Positions 8,646-17,659 of a stretch of DNA of 64,000 nucleotides are shown piece by piece (the first letter of the stretch is position 1; each line of letters opens with the position of its first letter). The notes beneath the pieces were generated by a model, which was given only the letters and a program-made list of their open reading frames with translations, did not search any database and was not told where the DNA came from. This stretch comes from LLD-282 sp964395835 (lineage in GTDB: Bacteria; Pseudomonadota; Gammaproteobacteria; Berkiellales; Berkiellaceae). The stretch lies in assembly GCA_964395835.1 (NCBI GenBank), contig CAYNBJ010000002.1:1-64000 (forward strand). Direction: 5' to 3'. Position numbers and translations under genes: made by a program.

Positions 8646-10043
8646 ATGAAAACACGATTTGCACCAAGTCCTACTGGTTTTTTACATCTTGGTTCAGTGA
8701 GAACTGCTCTTTTTGCGTGGCTAATGGCGCGTCATCATCAAGGGACATTTCTTTTGAGAATTGAAGATACCGATCAGGTCCGCTCTCGACCTGAATATAC
8801 TGATTTGATTATTCACACGATGGAGTGGCTAGGCCTCGATTGGGATGGTGAAATTGAATATCAATCAAAACGTTACGATCGATATAATGCCGTTATTGAT
8901 GAATTAGTTGCCAAAGATTTAGCATATTATTGTGATTGTTCTCCCGAGCGTTTAGAAGGGATGCGACAATTGCAAAAAGATGCAGGCGAAACTCATACTT
9001 ATTATGATGGTCATTGTCGAGATAAGAAGCTTGCTCCGACAGCAGCTTCTGTTGTGCGTTTAAAAATCCCTCAAGATATTGATGTTTCTTTCAATGATGA
9101 GATTCACGGCTTTCAGTTTCGAGAGAGAAGTTTGTTAGATGATTGGATTTTAAGACGTTCTGATGGTAATCCTACCTATAATTTTGCAGTCGTTGTAGAT
9201 GATTATGATATGTCAATTACGCATGTGATTCGAGGTGACGATCATTTAAATAATACGTCTAAACAAGCGGTTTTATATCGCATGCTTAATTGGGACATTC
9301 CGTTATTTTATCACATTCCGATGATTTTGGATGAAACAGGCGCACGTTTATCTAAGCGTTCAGGCAGTGCAAATATTTTACATTATCGGGATGAGGGTTA
9401 TTTACCTGAAGCTTTACTCAATGCTTTGGCTCGTCTAGGGTGGTCGTGCGGCGATCGTGAATTATTCACAATTCAAGAGCTCATTGATCTTTTTGATGGG
9501 AGATCCTTACAAGCTTCACCTGCAGCCTTTAATCGTGAAAAATTTTACTGGATTGCTAAACAATGGATGCAAAAATTACCTCTATCTGTTTTAGAAAAAA
9601 AATCGATTAAAGAAGGTTTTTTAGATGATAATCCGCTTACTTTAAAAAAACTCACTCTCACGCACAAAAAAGCGAAAAATTTTCAGGAAGTGAGAGATGC
9701 AACAGGATTTTTTGATCGCTATCAACCAGATTCAGTCTATCAAAGGGTGGTTGATCAAACGCAAGCAAATGTATTGGATTTTTTACAAGCATTTATCAGT
9801 GAGCAAAAAGCAAAGCAATCGGACTTAGTGACATTTTTTTCTGATTTGAAAACGACTCTCAAAGAGCAGCAATTGACTATGAAGGATATCGCTTTTCCGC
9901 TGAGAGATTTGATTACAGGCGATCCACAATGGGGTGATTTACAAGCTTTGCTACAAGAGCTTTCTTTAGACAGAATGTATGAACATTATGAGAATTTTCA
10001 AAAATTTTATGAAAAAAATTCGTTTTCAAAAAATTCATTGTGA
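8646..10043 (+). CDS. gltX: Glutamyl-tRNA synthetase
   Basis: A 465-residue class I aminoacyl-tRNA synthetase that charges tRNA-Glu. The protein opens with MKTRFAPSPTGFLHLGS, containing the HIGH-type motif (HLGS); the KMSKS-type loop appears as RLSKRSGS near residue 240; RIEDTD and the YHIPMIL segment are standard. An upstream in-frame ATG at 8610 would add 12 hydrophobic residues; I chose 8646 because the family starts immediately before the R-F-A-P-S-P-T-G motif. A TATAGT at 8601-8606 could be its -10 box. A simple hairpin follows the stop codon. The length is normal. Confidence 0.96.
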   Translation: MKTRFAPSPTGFLHLGSVRTALFAWLMARHHQGTFLLRIEDTDQVRSRPEYTDLIIHTMEWLGLDWDGEIEYQSKRYDRYNAVIDELVAKDLAYYCDCSPERLEGMRQLQKDAGETHTYYDGHCRDKKLAPTAASVVRLKIPQDIDVSFNDEIHGFQFRERSLLDDWILRRSDGNPTYNFAVVVDDYDMSITHVIRGDDHLNNTSKQAVLYRMLNWDIPLFYHIPMILDETGARLSKRSGSANILHYRDEGYLPEALLNALARLGWSCGDRELFTIQELIDLFDGRSLQASPAAFNREKFYWIAKQWMQKLPLSVLEKKSIKEGFLDDNPLTLKKLTLTHKKAKNFQEVRDATGFFDRYQPDSVYQRVVDQTQANVLDFLQAFISEQKAKQSDLVTFFSDLKTTLKEQQLTMKDIAFPLRDLITGDPQWGDLQALLQELSLDRMYEHYENFQKFYEKNSFSKNSL

Positions 10044-10047
10044 ATGT

Positions 10048-10068
10048 CAGCCCTCGTAGTGAGGGCTG
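10048..10068 (+). terminator. Hairpin after gltX
   Basis: CAGCCCTC (10048-10055) / GAGGGCTG (10061-10068), 8-bp GC-rich stem with a 5-base loop. There is no T run, so it may be a weak or Rho-assisted terminator, or protect the 3' end. Confidence 0.5.
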
Positions 10069-10187
10069 TGTGATCTCGCTGAAGTTGATATCTGCTTTAG
10101 TGACCTAAAGTGAAAAAATAGGTGTTTTTCATGTTTTCTTCTATAACTTGAAAGAGATGAGTCTATAAAGATTTATATAGAGGGAGC

Positions 10188-13160
10188 ATGCAAAACAAAA
10201 ATTATTTGACATATGAGCCTACACAGCAAGTTTGGCACTGCTATATGGAAAGCGGTGAGTCATCTTTAACCTACTGCATCTCATTAATGGATCGCATCGG
10301 GTTTGAGGTCATCTCAGCGGACTATGAGGCCGATTTTTTAAAATTGAATATTCGGCCTCTTTTTAAAATTTCTGTTTTTGAGCAGGATTTTGATTGTTTT
10401 GAAATAAATGCCATTTTGAACCGAGCAATCCAGCAGCATAGTTTACCAGACAGTTTAGTGCGATTGTGTTTGCAAAGAGGTGTGCTGAGAAAAGATCTCT
10501 ATATTCTCAGAGCGTATGTTGCCTATTACTGTCAAATATATCCCGGAGTATCGGTCGGAAGGCTCTATAACTTTTTGACACAGTATGCTGATTTGACTTT
10601 GCTTTTGCTGGATTTTTTTCATTTTCGATTTCGCTCTTTGCAAGAAAAAGCTTATGATTCAGAAAAATTTTCTGAAAAAAGAAAAGAGTTGTCTCAAAAA
10701 GAAGTAGATAAGTTTTTTCATTTTTTGTGGGAGTTGATGAGTGCCACTGTCAGAACGAATTTCTATCTTATTGAAGATTTTGAAAAACAGGCGTTATCTG
10801 TAAAAATCGATCCAAAAAAATTCATTTTTGCTCAAAAACCAATTCTTTTTGCTGAAATTTTTGTTTATCATCCCTGTGTGCAAGGTTTGCATCTTAGAAC
10901 ATCTCCTATTGCACGGGGCGGAATTCGTTGGTCGGATCGACTTTTTGATTATCGTTATGAAGTCTTAGGCCTTGTCAAAGCGCAGCAAATTAAAAATACC
11001 CTGATTGTCCCATCAGGTGCCAAAGGTGCCTATGTGATTACAGATGAGCATTATGAAAGCGCTTCCGAAAACGAAAAAAAAGAAAAAGCTATCCTTTATT
11101 ATCAGTTGTTTATTCGCGGCCTTTTAGATCTTACAGATTTATCTAATCAGGGTGATTGTCGAGGTGACTTGCGTTGTTATGATCGTTTCGATCCTTATCT
11201 AGTTGTTGCAGCCGATAAGGGGACAGCGACTTTTTCAGATTATGCTAATGCATTGTCTTTGCAATATGGACATTGGCTGGGAGATGCTTTTGCTTCTGGT
11301 GGTAGCCAAGGGTATGACCATAAAAAACTTGGAATTACGGCAAAGGGTGCTTTGATTTCTGCTTGGCATCATTGTCAGAGATTAAATCTCACAGAGACAA
11401 TTACAGTGATCGGAATCGGCGATTTATCTGGAGATGTTTTTGGAAATGGGTTGACTCTGTGGCCACACATGCAACTTTTAGCCGCTTTTAATCATAAACA
11501 TATTTTTATAGATCCTTCTCCAAAAAATGAGGCGTATGCGGAACGCTTGCGTCTTTTTTCTTTGCCTAGAAGCTCATGGGGGGATTTTGACCCCTCAGTT
11601 CTTTCTGATGGTGGGATGATTATTGAACGCTCGGTGAAAAGTGTGATTTTATCTCCACAGGCTTCAATCTTGCTCGGTGTGCATGTTCAAGAAATGAGTC
11701 CAGATGAATGCATTCGTTTGATTTTAAAAATGCAGGCTGATTTTTTATTTAATGGGGGTATTGGGACGTATGTGAAAGCATCATATGAGTCTCATTTTGA
11801 TATTTCTGATGCTGCTAATGATGATGTTCGTGTAGATGCGCGTGATCTCAAAGTCAAAGCCGTGATAGAAGGTGGTAATCTCGGATTGAGTCATCAAGCG
11901 AGAGTGGAATTTGAAAAGAAGACAAAAGGTTTGATTAATACCGATACTTTAGATAATTCAGCTGGTGTGAATTGCTCAGATCATGAAGTTAATTTAAAAA
12001 TCTTTTTAGAGCTTTTGATGAAAAAAGGGCTTTTGACCCAATCGAGAGATTCTTTATTGCAGATGTGCACTCAAGAAATACAAGAACTCGTCTTAAACGA
12101 TAATCAAGAGAGCAATTATCTGATATCGTTTTTAGAATATTGTGCTTACAGAGATCGCTTTTTACACTGTGAAATTTTAGAATTTTTAGTTAAAAACTCT
12201 TTGATGAATTTGCAAACAGAGAAATTTGACTCATTAGAAGAGATCAAACGAAGGGTTTTTAATCAGGATACTTTGAGTCGCGCTGAACTGATAGTTCTTT
12301 TCGGATATATCAAAATTGATTTAAAACAACGCTTACTCAAGTCAGAGGATTTAGCGTCTTTACCACTATTAGATTTTGCAAGAAAGGCTTTTCCTAGTAA
12401 GATAATCCAATCGTATGAACATGATCTTGTAGAACACCCATTGTTTTGCTCGATAGCTGTAACACAGATTTTAAATCATTTGATTTCTCACTTGGGTTTG
12501 AGTTTTTTCTATAGATTAGAAAAGGAAACCAAAAAGCCTTTGTCGGAGCTTGTGCGTATTACATTGCAAATTTTTAAAATTTTTGAATTAGAATTAAAAG
12601 TTTATAAATTGCGTCATTCGACAGAGCTGTCACATGCAGATAAAAATCTCTCTATCCTTTCTTGGTATCGTTTGATTTTAAGATCGGCCCGTTTTTTAAT
12701 TGTTCATCCTTTAAAAGAGCAAATTTTTGAGCTTACTTTTGTACAAAGAGTACAAGCCATCACATTGAAAAGAGATAGTCTGTCGATTGAACAACGTTTT
12801 GCGTTTTTAGGGCTCATTCTTCTCAATCGCGATCATCCCGAATCAGATGATGATCTTTTAAAACAATATGAACGTTCAGTGATTGATCTTCAGATGGATT
12901 GGCTTCTTCAACAGATCGAGCAAATCCCTATCCAGCATGGTTTTGATGCTCAAGCTAGAACTTTTTTACGTGAAAGAATGATCTCTTTAGTACAGAAAAT
13001 TTCATATTTGCATTTTAGCAATAAATCTTCACAAGATCATTATGACTCTTTTGTACAAATATGGTTGCAGAGTTTGGATCAAATGAAGCAACTCAATGTG
13101 TTAACTTTTGGTCCAGTTTTAATTCTCACACAGCAAATGGAGTCTTTTTTAGGCAATTAG
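10188..13160 (+). CDS. NAD-specific glutamate dehydrogenase, short form
   Basis: A 990-residue protein of the large bacterial NAD-dependent glutamate dehydrogenases (Bac_GDH family), which convert glutamate to 2-oxoglutarate and ammonia and feed amino acids into the TCA cycle. Diagnostic segments: LHLRTSPIARGGIRWSDR, SGAKGAYV and the dinucleotide-fold part VIGIGDLSGDVFGNGL. Classic members are about 1600 residues; this one begins near the point corresponding to residue 450-500 of those, so the regulatory N-terminal part is absent. The GAGGGAG before ATG 10188 is only one base away, closer than usual, so the true start is uncertain. Dependence on amino acids as fuel would fit an intracellular life. 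Confidence 0.9.
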   Translation: MQNKNYLTYEPTQQVWHCYMESGESSLTYCISLMDRIGFEVISADYEADFLKLNIRPLFKISVFEQDFDCFEINAILNRAIQQHSLPDSLVRLCLQRGVLRKDLYILRAYVAYYCQIYPGVSVGRLYNFLTQYADLTLLLLDFFHFRFRSLQEKAYDSEKFSEKRKELSQKEVDKFFHFLWELMSATVRTNFYLIEDFEKQALSVKIDPKKFIFAQKPILFAEIFVYHPCVQGLHLRTSPIARGGIRWSDRLFDYRYEVLGLVKAQQIKNTLIVPSGAKGAYVITDEHYESASENEKKEKAILYYQLFIRGLLDLTDLSNQGDCRGDLRCYDRFDPYLVVAADKGTATFSDYANALSLQYGHWLGDAFASGGSQGYDHKKLGITAKGALISAWHHCQRLNLTETITVIGIGDLSGDVFGNGLTLWPHMQLLAAFNHKHIFIDPSPKNEAYAERLRLFSLPRSSWGDFDPSVLSDGGMIIERSVKSVILSPQASILLGVHVQEMSPDECIRLILKMQADFLFNGGIGTYVKASYESHFDISDAANDDVRVDARDLKVKAVIEGGNLGLSHQARVEFEKKTKGLINTDTLDNSAGVNCSDHEVNLKIFLELLMKKGLLTQSRDSLLQMCTQEIQELVLNDNQESNYLISFLEYCAYRDRFLHCEILEFLVKNSLMNLQTEKFDSLEEIKRRVFNQDTLSRAELIVLFGYIKIDLKQRLLKSEDLASLPLLDFARKAFPSKIIQSYEHDLVEHPLFCSIAVTQILNHLISHLGLSFFYRLEKETKKPLSELVRITLQIFKIFELELKVYKLRHSTELSHADKNLSILSWYRLILRSARFLIVHPLKEQIFELTFVQRVQAITLKRDSLSIEQRFAFLGLILLNRDHPESDDDLLKQYERSVIDLQMDWLLQQIEQIPIQHGFDAQARTFLRERMISLVQKISYLHFSNKSSQDHYDSFVQIWLQSLDQMKQLNVLTFGPVLILTQQMESFLGN

Positions 13161-13223
13161 ATTAGCTTGAATCGATAGAGAATGTTGGTGCTATTTTATT
13201 CCTATATTCATGTTTCTCAATAT

Positions 13224-13261
13224 CAAGCTCTCTCTGTTCATAAAAATTCAGATAGAGCTTG
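13224..13261. other. Stem-loop between gdh and msbA
   Basis: CAAGCTCTCTCTG (13224-13236) and CAGATAGAGCTTG (13249-13261) form a 13-bp stem with one mismatch and a 12-base loop. There is no T run. The stretch after it holds further partial copies of ataaaaattcag. It may end the gdh transcript or sit in the msbA leader. Confidence 0.5.
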
Positions 13262-13359
13262 GTATATGCAGATAAAAATTCAGCTAAATTTATGTACAAC
13301 TGCTGATAACGATAAAAATTGAATTATTCTCTATTATAAAGAGAAAGACTCATTTTCGT

Positions 13360-15105
13360 ATGTTTAAATCCAGTACCTTTGTTTTTATCGAGCAGCAGTT
13401 AACACCATACAAATGGACGCTGTTGATAGGATTTATTGCAAGTTGTATTTATGGAATTGTTGATGGGTTGTTGATATGGCTTGTTAAGCCATTGATGGAT
13501 AAAGGCTTCATAGGGCATGATTATCATTTTATTCACAAAATTCCCTTGTATTTGCTAGCGATTTTCTGTATTCGTTCTCTTGTCACGTTTACTGCGCAAT
13601 TTTTTCTTACCAAGGCCAGTATTCAGGTGAGTTCGCAATTGCGTAAAAAGCTTTTTTCAGACCTTTTACTTTATCCGGCATCTTTATACGATAGAAAAAG
13701 TGCAGCGGATTTTATGGCAAAAATCAATCAACAAAGTATTTTGTTTGCAGAATCGGCCACATTGGCGATTAATCTGATTGCTCGAGAGGGATTGACCATT
13801 TTTGCTTTATTAACAGTAATGATCTTGGCTTCTCCATTATTTACTCTTATTTACTTTTTAAGTGTACCTCTGATTATTTCAGTTTTGTCCTATGCTGCCA
13901 AACATTCCTTAGTCATGCAAAAAAATGTTCATAAATCAAACGAAGATTTGGATCGTCATCTGCATGAAGTTGTAAGTGGGCATCTGATTATTAAATCTTT
14001 TTTAGGATACGATCTGGAGCAACAAAGATTCCTGCGTTCTTTAGAGGGACATATCGATGCTAAACTGAAAGAAGCAAAAATACTTGCCAGAAGTGCTGCC
14101 TTTATTCAACTGATAGGTGGATGCGTGATTTCTTTGATTCTTTTTTTGAGCCAATCGCCTTTTTGTAGGTTAAGTGGAGGAGATTTTGCTTGTTTACTCA
14201 CTGCTGTTTTAGCCTTATTACGCCCCTTAAAGCAACTGAGTTCTCTATCAGAGCTGGGACAAAAAGTTATAAGCAGCACTTTGTATATCCAAACATTAGA
14301 GGAATATCCTAAAGAATCTTTGAGCTCTCAGAGTGCTATCGTGCATGTATCCCAACTTCCAGCTCGATTAGAATTTGAGCGTGTCTCTTTTAGCTATCCA
14401 CAACAAGCAGAAAAGATTTTAAAGAACATTTCTTTCACTTTAGAGCCGGGTCAAACAGTCGCTCTTGTCGGGCCATCTGGAGGAGGGAAAACAACTCTTG
14501 TTTCTTTGGTGCCTCGTTTTTATGATTATCAGGGAAATATTTTTTTAAATGATAAAGAAATTAACTCCTTATCATTAGCGCAGTTACGTAATCAAATTGC
14601 TTTTGTTGCACAAGATACCGTTTTGTTTCATGATACTGTGGCAGCTAATATTGCTTATGGTGATCAAAAAATTGATTGGATCGGCGTAAAAAGTGCAGCT
14701 AAAATGGCGTATGCAGATGATTTTATAGAAGAGCTTCCTAAGGGGTATTTGACAATTATAGGAGCTGGGGGCCTGAAACTCTCAGGTGGACAAAGACAAC
14801 GTTTAGCTTTAGCTAGAGCTTTTTATAAAAAGGCTTCACTTTTAATTTTGGATGAGGCTACTTCTGCTCTTGATCATGAAAGTCAAGATCAGGTTCAAAA
14901 AGCCTTGAATTCATTGATGAAAAGCTCTTCGACTTTAGTTATAGCTCATCGTTTATCTACGATTATTCATGCAGATAAAATTCTTGTTCTCGATCGCGGA
15001 GCGGTTTTAGAAGAGGGTACGCATGATGCTCTGATCAATAAAAAGGGGTTTTATGCTCAGTTATATCAACAGTCTTTTCAGGATACAACAACATCACTGG
15101 CCTGA
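13360..15105 (+). CDS. msbA: Lipid A export ATP-binding/permease protein MsbA
   Basis: A 581-residue half-type ABC exporter that flips lipid A-core across the inner membrane. The N-terminal half has six membrane segments (about residues 15-300); the ATPase half shows Walker A GPSGGGKTTL, Q-loop FVAQD, signature LSGGQRQRLALARA, Walker B LLILDEATSALD and the switch His in IAHRLST. The adjacent lpxK gene fixes the assignment as MsbA rather than another exporter. The 3' end overlaps lpxK by 53 bases, implying one transcript and translational coupling. Confidence 0.94.
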   Translation: MFKSSTFVFIEQQLTPYKWTLLIGFIASCIYGIVDGLLIWLVKPLMDKGFIGHDYHFIHKIPLYLLAIFCIRSLVTFTAQFFLTKASIQVSSQLRKKLFSDLLLYPASLYDRKSAADFMAKINQQSILFAESATLAINLIAREGLTIFALLTVMILASPLFTLIYFLSVPLIISVLSYAAKHSLVMQKNVHKSNEDLDRHLHEVVSGHLIIKSFLGYDLEQQRFLRSLEGHIDAKLKEAKILARSAAFIQLIGGCVISLILFLSQSPFCRLSGGDFACLLTAVLALLRPLKQLSSLSELGQKVISSTLYIQTLEEYPKESLSSQSAIVHVSQLPARLEFERVSFSYPQQAEKILKNISFTLEPGQTVALVGPSGGGKTTLVSLVPRFYDYQGNIFLNDKEINSLSLAQLRNQIAFVAQDTVLFHDTVAANIAYGDQKIDWIGVKSAAKMAYADDFIEELPKGYLTIIGAGGLKLSGGQRQRLALARAFYKKASLLILDEATSALDHESQDQVQKALNSLMKSSSTLVIAHRLSTIIHADKILVLDRGAVLEEGTHDALINKKGFYAQLYQQSFQDTTTSLA

Positions 15106-16132
15106 GGCTGTTCTTGCTTTTTTTTGGAAAGCATATCCTTGGACAATTTGGCTTTTGCCATTGAGTTGGATTTTTTATCTTTTGAGTAGGCTGAGATGTT
15201 TTTGGTGGAGGTGTGTTCTCAAACCTAAAAAAACCAAAGCACTGAGTGTGTGCATTGGAAATGTGAGGGTTGGAGGGAGTGGTAAAACGCCTTTTAGTAT
15301 TACGCTTATACAGCATTTAATTCTCAACGGTTATAACATAGCCGTTGTTGTCAAGCCATATAAAACATCCCAAAAACTCAGCTCTCCATTAGAAGTGATG
15401 TCAGATTCGAAAGTGGAACAGGTAGGTGATGAAGCCATGATTTTTAAAAAACATGTGAAGGCCTGTATCATTGCTTCTCCATCCAAAAGAAAAGCTATAG
15501 ATTTTTTAGAGAAGAACTATGCAGATATGTACGATATTGTTCTTTTTGATGATGGCTTGCAAGATCCATCGGTTATTTATGATATGACAATGGCTCTTTT
15601 TGACGATAGAAATCATCCGAGTGCTCTCTTGCCTATGGGTCCTCTGCGAGAGATATGGGATGCTCTTTTGAATTATGATTATGCTTTTCGAGTCGGATAT
15701 GGTGAAAACTTTTATGATGAGGGTAGAAATTATGCATTTATTAAAAAACCGTTACGGCATATTTATCATCATCATACAAAAAATATTCATTTTTTCGATC
15801 CAGAGGATCGGGTCATTTTTATTTCTTCTGTGGCCTATAGTGAGCCGATTATGGCTAGGTTGACAGAGTTATGTGCTTGTGTGTCAATTATAGAATTAGG
15901 GGATCATGGTCAAATTTCTGAAGCTGTTTTTCGCAAAAATTTAGCTCATCCTCAGTGCTTTGTTGTTGTTACTGAAAAAGAATATGTAAAAATGCAGTCG
16001 TATCTTCAGCCCTCAGATCCTTTATGGATCATCAGCTTAGAGTCAGAAATTCAAAAAGATATTCTGAGAAGAATATTAAATGATATAGAGAGAAAATATT
16101 ATGAAAAAAAGATTAGAGGGCTTGGCGCTTGA
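15053..16132 (+). CDS. lpxK: Tetraacyldisaccharide 4'-kinase LpxK
   Basis: A 359-residue inner-membrane-associated kinase that phosphorylates the 4' position of the lipid A disaccharide. It has the unusual family P-loop GNVRVGGSGKTP near residue 70 and the DDGLQDP motif near 175. The N-terminal hydrophobic stretch (WTIWLLPLSWIFYLLS) anchors it in the membrane. The start at ATG 15053 lies inside msbA and is supported by AAGGGG four bases upstream; no other ATG precedes the conserved PLSW segment. The protein is some 30 residues longer at the N-terminus than the E. coli enzyme. Confidence 0.94.
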   Translation: MLSYINSLFRIQQHHWPEAVLAFFWKAYPWTIWLLPLSWIFYLLSRLRCFWWRCVLKPKKTKALSVCIGNVRVGGSGKTPFSITLIQHLILNGYNIAVVVKPYKTSQKLSSPLEVMSDSKVEQVGDEAMIFKKHVKACIIASPSKRKAIDFLEKNYADMYDIVLFDDGLQDPSVIYDMTMALFDDRNHPSALLPMGPLREIWDALLNYDYAFRVGYGENFYDEGRNYAFIKKPLRHIYHHHTKNIHFFDPEDRVIFISSVAYSEPIMARLTELCACVSIIELGDHGQISEAVFRKNLAHPQCFVVVTEKEYVKMQSYLQPSDPLWIISLESEIQKDILRRILNDIERKYYEKKIRGLGA

Positions 16133-16304
16133 AAAAATGGCCTGTCCGTACTGTCATAGTCCTTTGTTTTATAGAGACAATTTTCTGATTTGCAAGGTGC
16201 ACAAAAGAGGTTATCCAGTTGAGAAAAATCCCTGGATGATTGATTTTCGTAAGGAGTCATATGTTGCAATTGATTTAAAAAAGTATTTTAACTCGGAGCG
16301 CTAG
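16101..16304 (+). CDS. ycaR: YcaR/Trm112-like small protein
   Basis: A 67-residue protein of the YcaR (UPF0434, Trm112-like) family. It shows the CPYC pair and a following LICK segment; family members have a small zinc-ribbon-like fold. In many gammaproteobacteria ycaR sits between lpxK and kdsB, and here it overlaps lpxK by 32 bases; kdsB is missing. Its exact role is unknown. The last 17 bases overlap the end of the minus-strand holB-like gene. Confidence 0.85.
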   Translation: MKKRLEGLALEKMACPYCHSPLFYRDNFLICKVHKRGYPVEKNPWMIDFRKESYVAIDLKKYFNSER

Positions 16305-16965
16305 GTTGAGATTTTTCTGCATCTTTGATTTGCTGCATATAACGAAACAAAGACCATTTAATAAACTTTTCACAGGGACTTGCATCAATCACGACATCTG
16401 CAATTTTGATGAGGTCATCTATAATCTCCAGGTTGTTTTGAAGGAGCGTCGTTTTTTTTAAAGTGAGCAGATCGCTCAGTACCCAAGCAATCACATCATC
16501 TTTCGAAATTTTATCACTTTGAGCTGATAAAAATATTTTTAAAAGGCGTTCTCGTAAATTTATAAGAGGGTTTTGTAAGGTCTGTTTGTGCGTATAATTG
16601 AGATGCAGCGCATTTTTAAATCGTTTCTGAATCTGTGGTTCAGGATTAAAAATTAAAATAAGCAGTGCATGCGGCGAATGAGTCTTAGAATGCAGTTGGG
16701 ACAATAAAAGTTCAATTGCATTGAGATTGTCTCCATGCACGTCATCGAGACAATAGAAAATAGGCTGAGATGATTTTTTATATTCCAACATGTATTGAAT
16801 TGCTAGAGTATCGACTTTATCTTCGGTAGTAGAGAGCAGATGGTAGTCTATAGAGATTTTTGAAGTGAGTGATGTAAAATCATGCATGCCATGCAGGAAA
16901 ACAACATTTTGAACGCCAGCGAGAGCGAAACGTTGTAAATGTTCGGCAACGTCATCAATATTCAT
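16288..16965 (-). CDS. holB: DNA polymerase III delta'-like protein, divergent and short
   Basis: A 225-residue protein starting within the last four bases of tmk (ATGA-type overlap). Gene order tmk-holB is widely conserved, and the segment FYCLDDVHGDNLNAIELLLSQ resembles the Walker-B and following helix of clamp-loader delta' subunits. It lacks the P-loop, the zinc-binding cysteines and about 100 residues of a normal HolB. Most likely it is a reduced structural delta' of the clamp loader; position carries most of the call. Confidence 0.55.
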   Translation of the reverse strand: MNIDDVAEHLQRFALAGVQNVVFLHGMHDFTSLTSKISIDYHLLSTTEDKVDTLAIQYMLEYKKSSQPIFYCLDDVHGDNLNAIELLLSQLHSKTHSPHALLILIFNPEPQIQKRFKNALHLNYTHKQTLQNPLINLRERLLKIFLSAQSDKISKDDVIAWVLSDLLTLKKTTLLQNNLEIIDDLIKIADVVIDASPCEKFIKWSLFRYMQQIKDAEKSQPSAPS

Positions 16966-17591
16966 AATAATTTCTTAATTTCATTTATGATTCGCATAGT
17001 TAAATTTTGGGGTGTGTCATCAGCGGAGAGTTTACACCACCTGCGCTCACCCCTAGCAGCTAAATTTTGATATCCCTGATAGACTTTTTCAAAAAATACA
17101 GAACCAGCAAGTTCTATTCTATCGAGATTGTGCGAGCTACGTTGAGTGATTCGATCAAAAGAGAGATCTAACGAAAGATCTAAAAAAATTGTCAGATCAG
17201 GTGCTATATCAATCTCAAACATTTGATGCGCTTGACGGATATAATTCTCCCCAAGGTCACGACCGTATCCCTGGTAAGCAATAGAGGCATCGATAAATCT
17301 ATCAAGCAAAACAATACAGCCACGTTTGAGGGCCGGGAGAATCGTTGCGTTGAGATGAGCTTTACGTGCAGCTAAAAGTAATAAAAGCTCGATATGAGCA
17401 TCCATTTCTTTTTGATACTTCGATTCTAAAAGTAAATGCCGTATACCCTCTCCAATTAAGGACCCTCCCGGTTCTCGAGAGCGCACAACATCATATCCTT
17501 CGGAGAGCAATTTTTCAAAAACCATTTGAATTTGAGTCGATTTCCCAGACCCTTCGATCCCTTCAAATGAAACTAAAAGAGGTTTGGCCAT
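16962..17591 (-). CDS. tmk: Thymidylate kinase
   Basis: A 209-residue kinase converting dTMP to dTDP. It has P-loop FEGIEGSGKSTQ, the DR motif LLDRFIDASIAYQGYGR (substrate binding) and a lid region rich in Arg (RITQRSSHNLDR). I chose the ATG at 17591 over a TTG two codons upstream. It lies between fabF and the holB-like gene on the minus strand, as at the end of the gammaproteobacterial fab cluster, with pabC and mltG (yceG) absent. Confidence 0.95.
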   Translation of the reverse strand: MAKPLLVSFEGIEGSGKSTQIQMVFEKLLSEGYDVVRSREPGGSLIGEGIRHLLLESKYQKEMDAHIELLLLLAARKAHLNATILPALKRGCIVLLDRFIDASIAYQGYGRDLGENYIRQAHQMFEIDIAPDLTIFLDLSLDLSFDRITQRSSHNLDRIELAGSVFFEKVYQGYQNLAARGERRWCKLSADDTPQNLTMRIINEIKKLL

Positions 17592-17659
17592 ATGCAACAG
17601 CTTGTCTGAGAATGATTGTGGAATTTTAACATAAATTTTTATTGGATACCAAAGACAGA

